From NCBI RefSeq assembly GCF_000807925.1, contig NZ_JRVC01000004.1:211657-275656 (forward strand): DNA of 64,000 bases. Direction: 5' to 3'. This stretch comes from Novosphingobium subterraneum (GTDB lineage: Bacteria > Pseudomonadota > Alphaproteobacteria > Sphingomonadales > Sphingomonadaceae). A program made the translations under genes and the position numbers. Within the stretch, counting starts at the first letter, position 1. The number at the start of each line of letters is the position of its first letter. Shown one piece after another: positions 18,900 through 26,586 of the stretch. The notes under the pieces are model-generated. The model had not been told where the DNA came from. It ran no database searches and saw nothing but the letters and a program-made list of their open reading frames with translations.

Positions 18900-19654
18900 G
18901 TGGTCTGTTCGATCTTTCGGGCAAAGCGGCCATCGTTACCGGCTCCACGCGTGGGATTGGTCGCGCGATTGCAGAGGCGCTTATCGCAGCCGGCGCAAGA
19001 GTGATGATCTCGAGCGAGGACCCGGCCGATACTGCGCGCGTGGCCGCGGAGCTGGGCATGCCGGGTTGCCCCTGCGACGTGAGCGATGACGCAGCGCTGG
19101 CCCACCTAGTGGCTGAAAGCCTCGAGGTTTTCGGGCGGATCGACCATCTGGTTTGCAATGCCGGAATCACCGGTTATCCGGGTTCGTTCGCGCAGATCGA
19201 CATGGACGATTATGCTCGTGTCATGGCAATCAATCTGCGGAGCCAGGTCGTGCTGTGCAATCTTGCCCTTCCGCATATCGCGGCGAGCGGCGGCGGTGCG
19301 GCCTTGCTAATGGCCAGTCTCTCGGCTCTGCGAGGCAACCTTAGGATCAATGCCTACGCTCTTGCGAAGGCGGGCGTAGCGCAACTGGCACGCAATCTCG
19401 CTGTGGAGTGGGGACCTAGCGGAGTGCGGGTCAATGCCATCTCTCCCGGGTTCATCGCCACGGAACTTTCGCAGCCGTTGCTTGACGATGCCGCTTTCAT
19501 GGCGCGTCGCATGGCGATGACGCCATTGCGTCGTCCTGGAACGCCGGATGAAGTGGCGGGCGCCGCGGTGTTCCTCGCTGCGCCGGCCGGCGCGTTTGTC
19601 ACCGGCCACAATCTCGTGATCGATGGCGGAACTCTGATCACTGACGGCAGCTGA
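18896..19654 (+). CDS. Short-chain dehydrogenase/reductase
   Basis: A 252-residue classical SDR. The nucleotide-binding motif TGSTRGIG is at residues 16-23, NAG follows near residue 88, a Ser-containing strand and the catalytic YALAK lie near 152-156, and the C-terminal PLRRPGTPDEVAGAAVFLAA is typical of the FabG-like group. It probably uses NAD(P)H to oxidise a hydroxy group or reduce a ketone; the substrate is unknown. The preceding VOC dioxygenase-like gene is on the same strand and may act on a related compound. Confidence 0.88.
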   Translation: MSGLFDLSGKAAIVTGSTRGIGRAIAEALIAAGARVMISSEDPADTARVAAELGMPGCPCDVSDDAALAHLVAESLEVFGRIDHLVCNAGITGYPGSFAQIDMDDYARVMAINLRSQVVLCNLALPHIAASGGGAALLMASLSALRGNLRINAYALAKAGVAQLARNLAVEWGPSGVRVNAISPGFIATELSQPLLDDAAFMARRMAMTPLRRPGTPDEVAGAAVFLAAPAGAFVTGHNLVIDGGTLITDGS

Positions 19655-19824
19655 CCGGTACACCGGGCTCCTGTTGGAACAAGAGGCGCTTCGGCGCTTT
19701 GTGATCCTCGGACGATATATTAGCCTTGCTAGAAAAGACGTTTTTCGATCCGCCGGACGGCGGAAGCGAGAAAAGCTCTGTGAAATAAAATAACAAGAGT
19801 ATATAACTTTGCGTCTGTCATGCT

Positions 19825-19838
19825 TTTCCATATGGAAA
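19825..19838. promoter_or_regulatory. 14-bp palindrome upstream of the bkd operon
   Basis: TTTCCATATGGAAA is a perfect palindrome 44 bases before the first gene of the 2-oxoacid dehydrogenase operon, in an AT-rich island (about 19720-19850) within otherwise GC-rich DNA. It is a plausible operator for a dimeric regulator, but no regulator is identified. Confidence 0.4.
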
Positions 19839-19881
19839 GCGCGATTCGATGTGGGAGAGTTCAGATGCAGGTGTTCGCAGC

Positions 19882-21177
19882 ATGAGCGGAAGCGTGCGCG
19901 GCAACATGGCGCCGTTGGCGCTGCATGTGCCGGAACCGAAGTTCCGGCCGGGCGACGAGGTCGATTATTCGCACCTCGAAATCCCGCCCGCCGGTGCGCA
20001 GCCGCGTCCTGACGAGCAGTGCACCGCAGCTGAAACGCAGGAGCTGTGTTTCGACTTGGTTCGCGTGCTGGGCGACGATCATCGCGCAATCGGGCCATGG
20101 GATCCGAAGCTCGATGCCGAAACCTTGCGGCGGATGCTTCGCACCATGGCGCTGACCCGGGCCTTCGACGACCGCATGTATCGCGGCCAACGGCAGGGCA
20201 AGACCAGCTTCTACATGAAGTGTACGGGGGAAGAGGCAACCTCCGTGGCCCCGGCAATGGCCTTGGCATCTGACGACATGGTCTTTCCGAGCTACCGCCA
20301 GCAGGGTATCCTGATTTCGCGGGGCTACCCGATCGTCGAGATGATAAACCAGATCTACTCGAACCGGGCGGACAAGCTGAAGGGGCGTCAGCTGCCGATC
20401 ATGTATTCGGCGCGTGAGGCTTCGTTCTTCACGATCAGCGGCAACCTCGCCACGCAGTATCCACAAGCGGTGGGCTGGGCGATGGCCAGCGCGATCAAGG
20501 GTGACACCCGGATTGCGGCCACCTGGATCGGCGAGGGATCGACGGCAGAGGGGGACTTCCATTCAGCGATGACCTTCGCAACCGTCTACAACGCGCCGGT
20601 CATCTTCAATGTCGTCAACAACCAGTGGGCGATCTCGAGCTTTTCGGGATTTGCCGGCGCCGAGCGTACCACCTTTGCCGCTCGCGCAATCGGTTATGGC
20701 ATGGCTGGGCTGCGGGTGGACGGCAACGACCCCCTGGCAGTCTATGCGGCCACCAAGTGGGCAGCAGACCGCGCTCGATCGAACGCTGGACCCACGCTGA
20801 TCGAGCACTTCACCTATCGCGCCGAGGGACATTCGACCTCGGACGATCCTGGCCAGTATCGTTCGGCGCACGAGCGTGAGGAGTGGCCGCTTGGAGATCC
20901 GATCAATCGGCTCAAGCAGCATCTGATCGCGCTTGGTGAGTGGTCCGAAGAGCAGCACGCCGCGATGGATCGCGAACTGATGGACATGGTCAAGGCCGCG
21001 ACCAAGGAAGCTGAAAAGAACGGCATTCTCGGCCACGGCCTGCATCACCCGTTCCACACCATGTTCGAAGACGTGTTCGAAGACTTGCCCTGGCACCTTC
21101 GGGAGCAGAGCGAGCAGGCAATTCACGAGCGTCGGGTCAAATGGCCAGAGTGGTCCGAGGAGGGGAAGCAGCCATGA
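19882..21177 (+). CDS. bkdA1: Branched-chain 2-oxoacid dehydrogenase E1 alpha
   Basis: A 431-residue ThDP-dependent E1 alpha subunit. It contains the alpha-subunit signature region KTSFYMKCTGEEA and the ThDP-binding segment IGEGSTAEGDFH ... NVVNNQWAISS. The long N-terminal extension (VPEPKFRPGDEVDYSHLEIP) is typical of branched-chain rather than pyruvate E1 alpha. The complex decarboxylates the 2-oxoacids of Val, Leu and Ile and feeds acyl groups to E2. I use the ATG at 19882; an ATG at 19849 in frame is an alternative. It overlaps the E1 beta start by four bases (ATGA). Confidence 0.93.
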   Translation: MSGSVRGNMAPLALHVPEPKFRPGDEVDYSHLEIPPAGAQPRPDEQCTAAETQELCFDLVRVLGDDHRAIGPWDPKLDAETLRRMLRTMALTRAFDDRMYRGQRQGKTSFYMKCTGEEATSVAPAMALASDDMVFPSYRQQGILISRGYPIVEMINQIYSNRADKLKGRQLPIMYSAREASFFTISGNLATQYPQAVGWAMASAIKGDTRIAATWIGEGSTAEGDFHSAMTFATVYNAPVIFNVVNNQWAISSFSGFAGAERTTFAARAIGYGMAGLRVDGNDPLAVYAATKWAADRARSNAGPTLIEHFTYRAEGHSTSDDPGQYRSAHEREEWPLGDPINRLKQHLIALGEWSEEQHAAMDRELMDMVKAATKEAEKNGILGHGLHHPFHTMFEDVFEDLPWHLREQSEQAIHERRVKWPEWSEEGKQP

Positions 21178-22229
21178 CCCACGAAGAATCGCCGGTCAGC
21201 CTCGCCGAGGCTCCGACCCGCCGTCTCAACATGATCGAGGCAATCAACGATGCGCTCGACATCATGATGGAGCGCGATCCCAACGTTGTCGTGATGGGAG
21301 AGGATGTCGGCTATTTTGGTGGCGTGTTCCGCGCCACTGCGGGCCTGCAGAAGAAGTACGGCAAGACCCGCGTGTTCGACACGCCGATCAGCGAGTGCGG
21401 GATCATTGGCGTGGCTGTCGGCATGGGCGCTTATGGCCTGCGCCCCGTGCCCGAGATCCAGTTTGCCGACTACATCTATCCGGGGCTCGACCAGTTGGTG
21501 TCGGAAGCGGCACGCTTGCGCTATCGTTCGGCCGGCGAGTTCATCGCGCCGATGACCGTGCGCTCGCCGTTCGGCGGCGGCATCTTCGGGGGGCAGACGC
21601 ATAGCCAGAGCCCCGAGGCGCTGTTCACGCATGTCGCCGGCCTGAAGACGGTCGTGCCGAGCAACCCGCACGATGCAAAGGGCCTGCTGATCTCGGCGAT
21701 CGAGGATAACGATCCGGTGATCTTCTTTGAACCGAAGCGCATCTATAACGGCCCGTTCAATGGCTATTACGACAAGCCGGTCGAGCCGTGGTCGAAGCAT
21801 GCCGACAGCGCGGTGCCTGAAGGCTACTATTCGATTCCCCTGGGCAAGGCCCGCATCGTCCGTCCGGGCAACGCTTTCACGGTCTTGGCCTACGGCACCA
21901 TGGTCCACGTGGCCGCCGCGGTTTGCGCGGAAAAGGGCGTTGATGCCGAGATCATCGACTTGCGCACCCTGGTTCCACTCGACATCGAGACGGTGGAAAA
22001 GTCGGTGGAAAAGACCGGCAAATGCCTGATCGTCCATGAAGCGACGCGCACTTCGGGCTTCGGTGCAGAACTCTCGGCTCTGGTTCAGGAGCGCTGCTTC
22101 TATCACCTCGAAGCCCCGATCGAGCGCGTGACGGGTTTTGACACCCCCTATCCACACAGCCTCGAATGGGCCTACTTCCCAGGCCCTGTCCGCATCGGCG
22201 AGGCCATCGACCGCCTTACGAAAGCCTGA
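21174..22229 (+). CDS. bkdA2: Branched-chain 2-oxoacid dehydrogenase E1 beta
   Basis: A 351-residue E1 beta subunit, the transketolase-type Pyr plus C-terminal domain partner of E1 alpha. Typical segments are VVMGEDVGYFGGVFRAT, FDTPISECGIIGVAVGMGAYG, FADYIYPGLDQLVSEAA and the C-terminal LRTLVPLDIETVEKSVEKTG. Its ATG overlaps the E1 alpha stop, and GAGGAGGGG upstream is a good ribosome site. It is followed after four bases by E2. Confidence 0.95.
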   Translation: MTHEESPVSLAEAPTRRLNMIEAINDALDIMMERDPNVVVMGEDVGYFGGVFRATAGLQKKYGKTRVFDTPISECGIIGVAVGMGAYGLRPVPEIQFADYIYPGLDQLVSEAARLRYRSAGEFIAPMTVRSPFGGGIFGGQTHSQSPEALFTHVAGLKTVVPSNPHDAKGLLISAIEDNDPVIFFEPKRIYNGPFNGYYDKPVEPWSKHADSAVPEGYYSIPLGKARIVRPGNAFTVLAYGTMVHVAAAVCAEKGVDAEIIDLRTLVPLDIETVEKSVEKTGKCLIVHEATRTSGFGAELSALVQERCFYHLEAPIERVTGFDTPYPHSLEWAYFPGPVRIGEAIDRLTKA

Positions 22230-22233
22230 AGCC

Positions 22234-23580
22234 ATGGGAACCTATACATTCCGCCTGCCCGACATCGGCGAAGGCATCGCCGAGGCCGAGATCGTGGCCT
22301 GGCACGTCGCCGTGGGCGACATGGTCGAGGAAGATGGCCGCTTGGCCGACATGATGACCGACAAGGCAACGGTCGAAATGGAAAGCCCCGTGGCGGGCAA
22401 GGTCGTCTCGATCGCGGGCGAAGTCGGTGATGTGGTAGCGATTGGTTCGGCACTGGTTGTCATCGAGACCGAAGGGGAAGGGGAGGCGCAGGCGCCTGCT
22501 GCGGCGCCAGCCCCTGCGCCCGCGCCCGCGCCCAAGGCGGAAATCGTTGAAGAGCGCATCGAGGTCGAGACGTCGGACGCTGGCGACGCGGCGCGGGTTG
22601 AGGCAGCTGCACCGCCGCCACCTTCTCCACCGCCACCTCCGCCTGCCACGGCAGTGCCTAAGCCTGCTCCCGCGCAGGCGGTCGAGCAAGTTCGCCGCGG
22701 CTACGATGCCAAGGTCCTCGCGAGCCCGGCCGTCCGCCAGCGTGCGCGCGATCTCGGCATCGATCTGTCCGAAGTGCGCCCGTCCGAGGAAGGGCGCGTG
22801 CGCCATGCGGATCTCGATCAGTTCCTCGCCTACAATGCAACGGGGGGCTATCGCTCCGCCGGTCCGGAGCGTGGCGATGAGGTGATCAAGGTCATTGGTA
22901 TGCGCCGCCGCATTGCCGAGAACATGGCGGCATCAAAGCGCCACATTCCGCACTTCTCCTATGTCGAAGAGTGCGACGTTACGGCACTTGAAGTGATGCG
23001 CGAACAGCTCAACAGCAGCCGCGGCGACAAGCCCAAGCTGACGATGCTGCCGCTGCTCATCACCGCGATCTGTCGTACCCTGCCGCAATTCCCGATGATC
23101 AATGCCCGCTACGATGACGAAGCTGGCGTGGTGACCCGTTACGGAGCGGTCCATCTCGGCATGGCGGCGCAGACGCCGGCGGGCCTGATGGTGCCGGTGA
23201 TCCGCAATGCGCAGTCCCTCAACCTGTGGCAGCTTGCGCGCGAGATTGGCCGTCTTGCTGAAGCGGCGCGTAATGGCAGCGCCAAGTCGGATGAGCTTTC
23301 GGGCTCGACCCTCACCGTCACGTCGCTCGGACCCTTGGGCGGCGTGGCGACGACCCCGGTGATCAACCGGCCCGAAGTCGCCATCATCGGACCCAACCGG
23401 ATAATCGAGCGGCCGATGTTCGTGCCCGACGGCATGGGTGGCGAGCGCATCGAGAAGCGCAAGCTGATGAACATCTCGATCAGCTGCGACCATCGCGTGG
23501 TCGACGGCCACGATGCCGCAAGCTTTGTCCAGGGAATCAAGAAGCTCATCGAAACGCCGGTGCTGCTACTGGCTGACTGA
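22234..23580 (+). CDS. bkdB: Branched-chain 2-oxoacid dehydrogenase E2 (acyltransferase)
   Basis: A 448-residue dihydrolipoyl acyltransferase. An N-terminal lipoyl domain carries Lys44 in MMTDKATVEME. An Ala/Pro linker with a run of prolines follows, then the peripheral-subunit-binding domain (VLASPAVRQRARDLGIDL), and a C-terminal catalytic domain with DHRVVDGHD (His420 and Asp424). E2 forms the core of the complex. No E3 gene is in this operon; the lipoamide dehydrogenase at 53266 may serve it. Confidence 0.95.
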   Translation: MGTYTFRLPDIGEGIAEAEIVAWHVAVGDMVEEDGRLADMMTDKATVEMESPVAGKVVSIAGEVGDVVAIGSALVVIETEGEGEAQAPAAAPAPAPAPAPKAEIVEERIEVETSDAGDAARVEAAAPPPPSPPPPPPATAVPKPAPAQAVEQVRRGYDAKVLASPAVRQRARDLGIDLSEVRPSEEGRVRHADLDQFLAYNATGGYRSAGPERGDEVIKVIGMRRRIAENMAASKRHIPHFSYVEECDVTALEVMREQLNSSRGDKPKLTMLPLLITAICRTLPQFPMINARYDDEAGVVTRYGAVHLGMAAQTPAGLMVPVIRNAQSLNLWQLAREIGRLAEAARNGSAKSDELSGSTLTVTSLGPLGGVATTPVINRPEVAIIGPNRIIERPMFVPDGMGGERIEKRKLMNISISCDHRVVDGHDAASFVQGIKKLIETPVLLLAD

Positions 23581-23609
23581 TGTGATAGATGTGCGGATCG
23601 GAGGTACAC

Positions 23610-24182
23610 ATGCCGACGACCGATCCGCGCATCGATCAGCATATCGCGAATGCAGGAGCATTCGCTCGACCGGTTCTCGAGCATTTTCGGGCGCTGGTGC
23701 ATCGCGAGGTGCCCGAATGCGTCGAAGCCATCAAGTGGGGCATGCCGCACTTCACGTTGGGCGGAAAGAACCTGGCAGGCATGGCGGCCTTCAAGGCCCA
23801 TGTCTCGATCTTCTTCCATAACGACGAGGTAGCGGGTGGGACGGGTCCGTTTCGCAGGATCGCATCGCTCGAGAATTTCCCGGACGAGGCCACTGTTGTC
23901 GAACGACTGAACTCCGCCGTCGCCCGGCTTTCTGCGCCAAAGGCAAAGTTGCCGCGCGCTTCCCCCAAGCCAGTGCCGGAACTCCCCGAACCCTTCAGCG
24001 CCGCTCTGGCAGTCGCTGGGCAAGCAGAGCGCTTTGCGGCAATGCCTCCCGGTCAGCGCCGGGAGTACATCGAATGGATCGTCGAGGCGAAGACCGAACC
24101 CACGCGGGACAAGCGCATTGCGCAGGCGGTCGAATGGATTGGCGAAGGCAAGAGCCGCAATTGGAAGTACCAGAATTGCTGA
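23610..24182 (+). CDS. DUF1801 / YdeI-OmdA-like protein
   Basis: A 190-residue protein with a near-perfect GGAGGT ribosome site 4 bases before its ATG. The N-terminal part (about 15-110) matches the DUF1801 fold (ECVEAIKWGMPHFTLGGKNLAGMAAFKAHV). The C-terminal part (QAERFAAMPPGQRREYIEWIVEAKTEPTRDKRIAQAVEWIGEGK) matches the YdeI/OmdA family once described as bacteriocin-protection proteins. The biochemical function is unknown. It follows bkdB by 29 bases and may be read through from it. Confidence 0.8.
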   Translation: MPTTDPRIDQHIANAGAFARPVLEHFRALVHREVPECVEAIKWGMPHFTLGGKNLAGMAAFKAHVSIFFHNDEVAGGTGPFRRIASLENFPDEATVVERLNSAVARLSAPKAKLPRASPKPVPELPEPFSAALAVAGQAERFAAMPPGQRREYIEWIVEAKTEPTRDKRIAQAVEWIGEGKSRNWKYQNC

Positions 24183-24238
24183 AGGCACAGGCGGCGAGAA
24201 GAAAATGTCGATCGAGGCCAAATGCTCGTGGTTGAGCG

Positions 24239-24265
24239 TTGACAGCCTGCAAAAGCTGCCATAGA
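24239..24265 (+). promoter_or_regulatory. Promoter of tRNA-Asp copy 1
   Basis: TTGACA at 24239 and CATAGA at 24260, 15 bases apart, lie 20 bases before the tRNA. The same boxes with the same spacing and distance occur before copy 2, which supports them as real promoter elements. Confidence 0.65.
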
Positions 24266-24285
24266 GGCGGCGCTCCCAACGGCGA

Positions 24286-24362
24286 GCGGGTGTAGCTCAG
24301 TTGGTTAGAGTGCCGGCCTGTCACGCCGGAGGTCGCGGGTTCGAGCCCCGTCACTCGCGCCA
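24286..24362 (+). tRNA. tRNA-Asp (GTC), copy 1
   Basis: A full 77-nt cloverleaf: acceptor GCGGGTG/CACTCGC, discriminator G, encoded CCA, anticodon stem CCGGC/GCCGG with loop CTGTCAC giving GTC. It is identical over its whole length to the two following copies. Confidence 0.97.
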
Positions 24363-24376
24363 TTGGGATGATGAAG

Positions 24377-24399
24377 AAGGCGCCTCCGGGCGCCTTTTT
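24377..24399 (+). terminator. Terminator after tRNA-Asp copy 1
   Basis: The stem AAGGCGCC / GGCGCCTT with loop TCCG is followed by a run of Ts, a classical intrinsic terminator 14 bases after the tRNA. Confidence 0.85.
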
Positions 24400-24452
24400 C
24401 TTTGTGCGCCACGCGGCGCTCCGTTGTGGAAAAATTCCCGCTTTCAAGCCCG

Positions 24453-24479
24453 TTGACAGCCCACACGGCCTGCCATAGA
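24453..24479 (+). promoter_or_regulatory. Promoter of tRNA-Asp copy 2
   Basis: TTGACA at 24453 and CATAGA at 24474, 15 bases apart, repeat the arrangement before copy 1 and end 21 bases before the tRNA. Confidence 0.65.
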
Positions 24480-24500
24480 GGCGCGGCTTCCAAGAGGTAC

Positions 24501-24577
24501 GCGGGTGTAGCTCAGTTGGTTAGAGTGCCGGCCTGTCACGCCGGAGGTCGCGGGTTCGAGCCCCGTCACTCGCGCCA
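24501..24577 (+). tRNA. tRNA-Asp (GTC), copy 2
   Basis: Identical in sequence to copy 1, with its own upstream promoter-like boxes and its own downstream hairpin with a T-run. Confidence 0.97.
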
Positions 24578-24589
24578 CCACTTGGTACG

Positions 24590-24610
24590 GTGCCTTCGCG
24601 GCACTTTTTT
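24590..24610 (+). terminator. Terminator between tRNA-Asp copies 2 and 3
   Basis: The short stem GTGCC / GGCAC (loop TTCGC) is followed directly by six Ts, ending eight bases before copy 3. Confidence 0.7.
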
Positions 24611-24618
24611 GACGTTAC

Positions 24619-24695
24619 GCGGGTGTAGCTCAGTTGGTTAGAGTGCCGGCCTGTCACGCCGGAGGTCGCGGGTTCGAGCCCCGTCACTCGCGCCA
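24619..24695 (+). tRNA. tRNA-Asp (GTC), copy 3
   Basis: Identical to copies 1 and 2. Only 41 bases separate it from copy 2, and that spacer carries a terminator-like hairpin and no room for a full promoter, so expression would depend on read-through. Confidence 0.96.
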
Positions 24696-24710
24696 CGTCA
24701 GATGCGATGC

Positions 24711-24734
24711 AAAGGGCGCCTCAGGGCGCCCTTT
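24711..24734. terminator. Bidirectional terminator after tRNA-Asp copy 3
   Basis: A perfect 10-bp stem AAAGGGCGCC / GGCGCCCTTT with loop TCAG separates the tRNA array from the convergent gene ending at 24749. Confidence 0.75.
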
Positions 24735-24748
24735 CGCGTTCAGAGCGC

Positions 24749-25126
24749 CTAACCCTTGAACGGCGCGGTGTCGAAGTAATCGCGCCACTTCACGATCTTG
24801 CCGTCAAGCACCTCGAAAATACCCATTAGGCGCAGGGATACGAAAGTCTCGCCTGCAGCGTTGATCATGTGATCGACCCGCTCGGTCAAGACCGTATTGC
24901 CGTTGGCAGCAATCGCCAGCATGTCGACCTTGATGCGCGCAATCCCCATGTCGTTTTCGAAGCCTGCGACCAGCGCAAGGCCTTGCTCGATGCCGATGGT
25001 GTGGGTCATCCCCACGTTTTCGTAATCGGTCTGCTCTGTGAAGTATTCCCGCACCGCAGCGGCAAATCCGCCGGGTTGCTCCCACATCGCGCAGAAGGCC
25101 TCGACGGTTTCAATTGGACCAGGCAT
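24749..25126 (-). CDS. NTF2-like protein, limonene-epoxide-hydrolase family
   Basis: A 125-residue SnoaL/NTF2-like protein, close in pattern to the limonene-1,2-epoxide hydrolase family: ETVEAFCAMWE at the start, FTEQTDYENVGM, VLTERVDHM, and the C-terminal GIFEVLDGKIVKWRDYFD. The Asp-Arg-Asp residues that activate water in that hydrolase have plausible matches in ERVDH and WRDYFD. The substrate is unknown, and many relatives are not true epoxide hydrolases. Confidence 0.75.
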   Translation of the reverse strand: MPGPIETVEAFCAMWEQPGGFAAAVREYFTEQTDYENVGMTHTIGIEQGLALVAGFENDMGIARIKVDMLAIAANGNTVLTERVDHMINAAGETFVSLRLMGIFEVLDGKIVKWRDYFDTAPFKG

Positions 25127-25194
25127 GCCATTCTCCCCTTTGCGTTAGGCAAAAGGGTAAGGAATCGCGTTGCACTGTCCAGCAACCTTTGCGC

Positions 25195-25413
25195 TCAACC
25201 CCAGCGGCCGGTTTCCATCCAGATCAGGAAGCGCCGCAGCGGCAGGAGCCAGACGGTTCCAAGCACGATGTAGGCAAGGGTCTGCAGCAGGACGTGCCAT
25301 TGCCCGATGACGCCGGACAAAGCAGCGACGCCCAACGCATAAACGATCAGGCCCAGGACCAGACCGAGAATGCCAACGGGCTTGCGCCAGGTCGGCTTGT
25401 AATCTTCCCTCAC
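25195..25413 (-). CDS. DUF2842 membrane protein
   Basis: A 72-residue protein with two hydrophobic segments (PVGILGLVLGLIVYALGVAAL and HVLLQTLAYIVLGTVWLLPL) and a C-terminal RRFLIWMETGRWG typical of DUF2842. I place the start at the GTG at 25413, which overlaps the cyclo-ligase stop as GTGA with GGGAG upstream. A GTG at 25428 would add five residues. It is an inner-membrane protein of unknown function, translationally coupled to the cyclo-ligase gene. Confidence 0.78.
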   Translation of the reverse strand: MREDYKPTWRKPVGILGLVLGLIVYALGVAALSGVIGQWHVLLQTLAYIVLGTVWLLPLRRFLIWMETGRWG

Positions 25414-25997
25414 CTTTGGCGCTCCCACGGACCATAGATTCGCGTCGGCGTTACCACGGCATACAGCGGGGCGTCATGCGCCTCGCGGGGCAGGTGCTCG
25501 ACCAGCTGGCAGTCCCAGGCAAGGCCGATGGGAAGGGTGGACGGATGCGCTTCAAGCCAGCGGTCGTAATGACCGCCGCCCTGGCCAATGCGCCCACCAT
25601 CGGCGCTGAAAGCAACCAGGGGCACGAAAAGCACTTCGGGCACGACCTCTGCGGCATCCTCTGCCGGTTGGACTATGCCCTTCCACGGTCCGGGCGCGAG
25701 CAGTTCGTCCACCCACGGCGAACTCCACTCGCGAAACACCATCGGCGACGAGCGGTCGGCAAACCACGGCAGTGCGATCTTGTGACCGGCCTCATGCAGC
25801 ACCTGCGCGTAGGCGGTTGCCGGTGCCTCTGCCGGGCCGGCGAGATAGATCCCGACGGTCGCTCCTTCCGGTACCATCGCCATGACGGGCGAGGGCGGCC
25901 GGCGGAACATCAGCGCCTTCACGCGGGCATCGAGCGCTGCGACGTGGGCATTGCGCCGCGCTCTAAATTCGGTGCGCAACGCATTCTTGGCTTCCAC
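25410..25997 (-). CDS. fau: 5-formyltetrahydrofolate cyclo-ligase
   Basis: A 195-residue enzyme that converts 5-formyl-THF to 5,10-methenyl-THF using ATP. Key features are the basic N-terminus (ALRTEFRARRNAHV) and the C-terminal ADGGRIGQGGGHYDRWL, the family's nucleotide and folate site. The GTG at 25997 has GGAG six bases upstream. The frame is open further upstream to 26159, but that part lies inside the 6S RNA and encodes nothing family-like. Location directly after 6S RNA and zapA is the known alphaproteobacterial order. Confidence 0.92.
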   Translation of the reverse strand: MEAKNALRTEFRARRNAHVAALDARVKALMFRRPPSPVMAMVPEGATVGIYLAGPAEAPATAYAQVLHEAGHKIALPWFADRSSPMVFREWSSPWVDELLAPGPWKGIVQPAEDAAEVVPEVLFVPLVAFSADGGRIGQGGGHYDRWLEAHPSTLPIGLAWDCQLVEHLPREAHDAPLYAVVTPTRIYGPWERQR

Positions 25998-26023
25998 AAG
26001 GTGCTCCGGACAGAAAGGAGGGG

Positions 26024-26187
26024 GTGACGGGCCCACCATGGGTCGTTTGCTCGGAAAATCCTCTGACGCCTCGACGTCAGGTGGGGACCGCTTGCCCGGG
26101 ACCAGGATCCCAGACAGGGGCAGCCCCCTTGGATTGCTTATAGCCTCAGGGATGTTCATGCGGCTCGTGCCGGGCAGATCCCGTCAC
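26024..26187 (-). ncRNA. ssrS: 6S RNA
   Basis: The segment between zapA and the cyclo-ligase gene, about 164 nt, is predicted to be 6S RNA, which binds housekeeping RNA polymerase. The ends pair as GTGACGGG with CCCGTCAC, forming a closing stem. An internal CCTGAGGCTATAA resembles the conserved CCTGAGCCGATAT of E. coli 6S RNA, and TGACG / CGTCA forms an inner hairpin. Synteny zapA-ssrS-fau is known from many proteobacteria. The ends are estimated from the closing stem, so a few bases of error are likely. Confidence 0.8.
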
Positions 26188-26194
26188 GACCTAG

Positions 26195-26548
26195 TTAGGC
26201 GCTGACCGGCCCTTGCTCAAGGGCGGCAGCGAGTTTTTCGATGCGTTCTGCCAATGCGTTGACGCGATCGACCATGGCAGGGTCGATTTCTGTGCTTTCG
26301 ATCGAGGCGGGAGCGGGCGTTACCGGTTGTGCGGCATCAGGGGCAGGAGCGCCCTTGTGCGCTTCGTGCAGCTCGTCTGCCATCATCAATGCCGCGAACA
26401 GAAGCATCCGCGTCTCGCTTTGCTGGCCACCGATCTTGCGAGCACGTTCGTCGACCATGCGGCCGAGCATCTCGATATGGGCTTCCTCGCCGTCAGCGCA
26501 GGACACCGCGAAGTTGCGGCCGCCGATCGGTAGACTGACGTTGCTCAT
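26195..26548 (-). CDS. zapA: Cell division protein ZapA
   Basis: A 117-residue protein that cross-links FtsZ filaments at midcell. The N-terminal globular region (VSLPIGGRNFAVSCADGEEAHIEMLGRMVDERARKI) and the MLLFAALMMADELHEA helix are typical. The C-terminal half, after an Ala/Pro linker, is a predicted coiled coil (DRVNALAERIEKLAAALEQ). It ends eight bases before the predicted 6S RNA start. Confidence 0.93.
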   Translation of the reverse strand: MSNVSLPIGGRNFAVSCADGEEAHIEMLGRMVDERARKIGGQQSETRMLLFAALMMADELHEAHKGAPAPDAAQPVTPAPASIESTEIDPAMVDRVNALAERIEKLAAALEQGPVSA

Positions 26549-26586
26549 GACAGAGGGCTCATGCCAAGGGGCTCATAATAGCGGGC

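Noticed and set aside
21123..22235. A 370-codon minus-strand frame opposite the E1 beta gene
   Set aside because: It is antisense to a conserved subunit and has an unnatural His/Arg-rich composition.
22610..22680. Proline-run region of bkdB as a possible DNA repeat or frameshift
   Set aside because: The frame stays open and Pro/Ala linkers are normal in E2 proteins.
24286..24695. The tRNA-Asp array as an integration (att) site for a mobile element
   Set aside because: No integrase, no partial tRNA duplicates and only housekeeping genes lie on either side.
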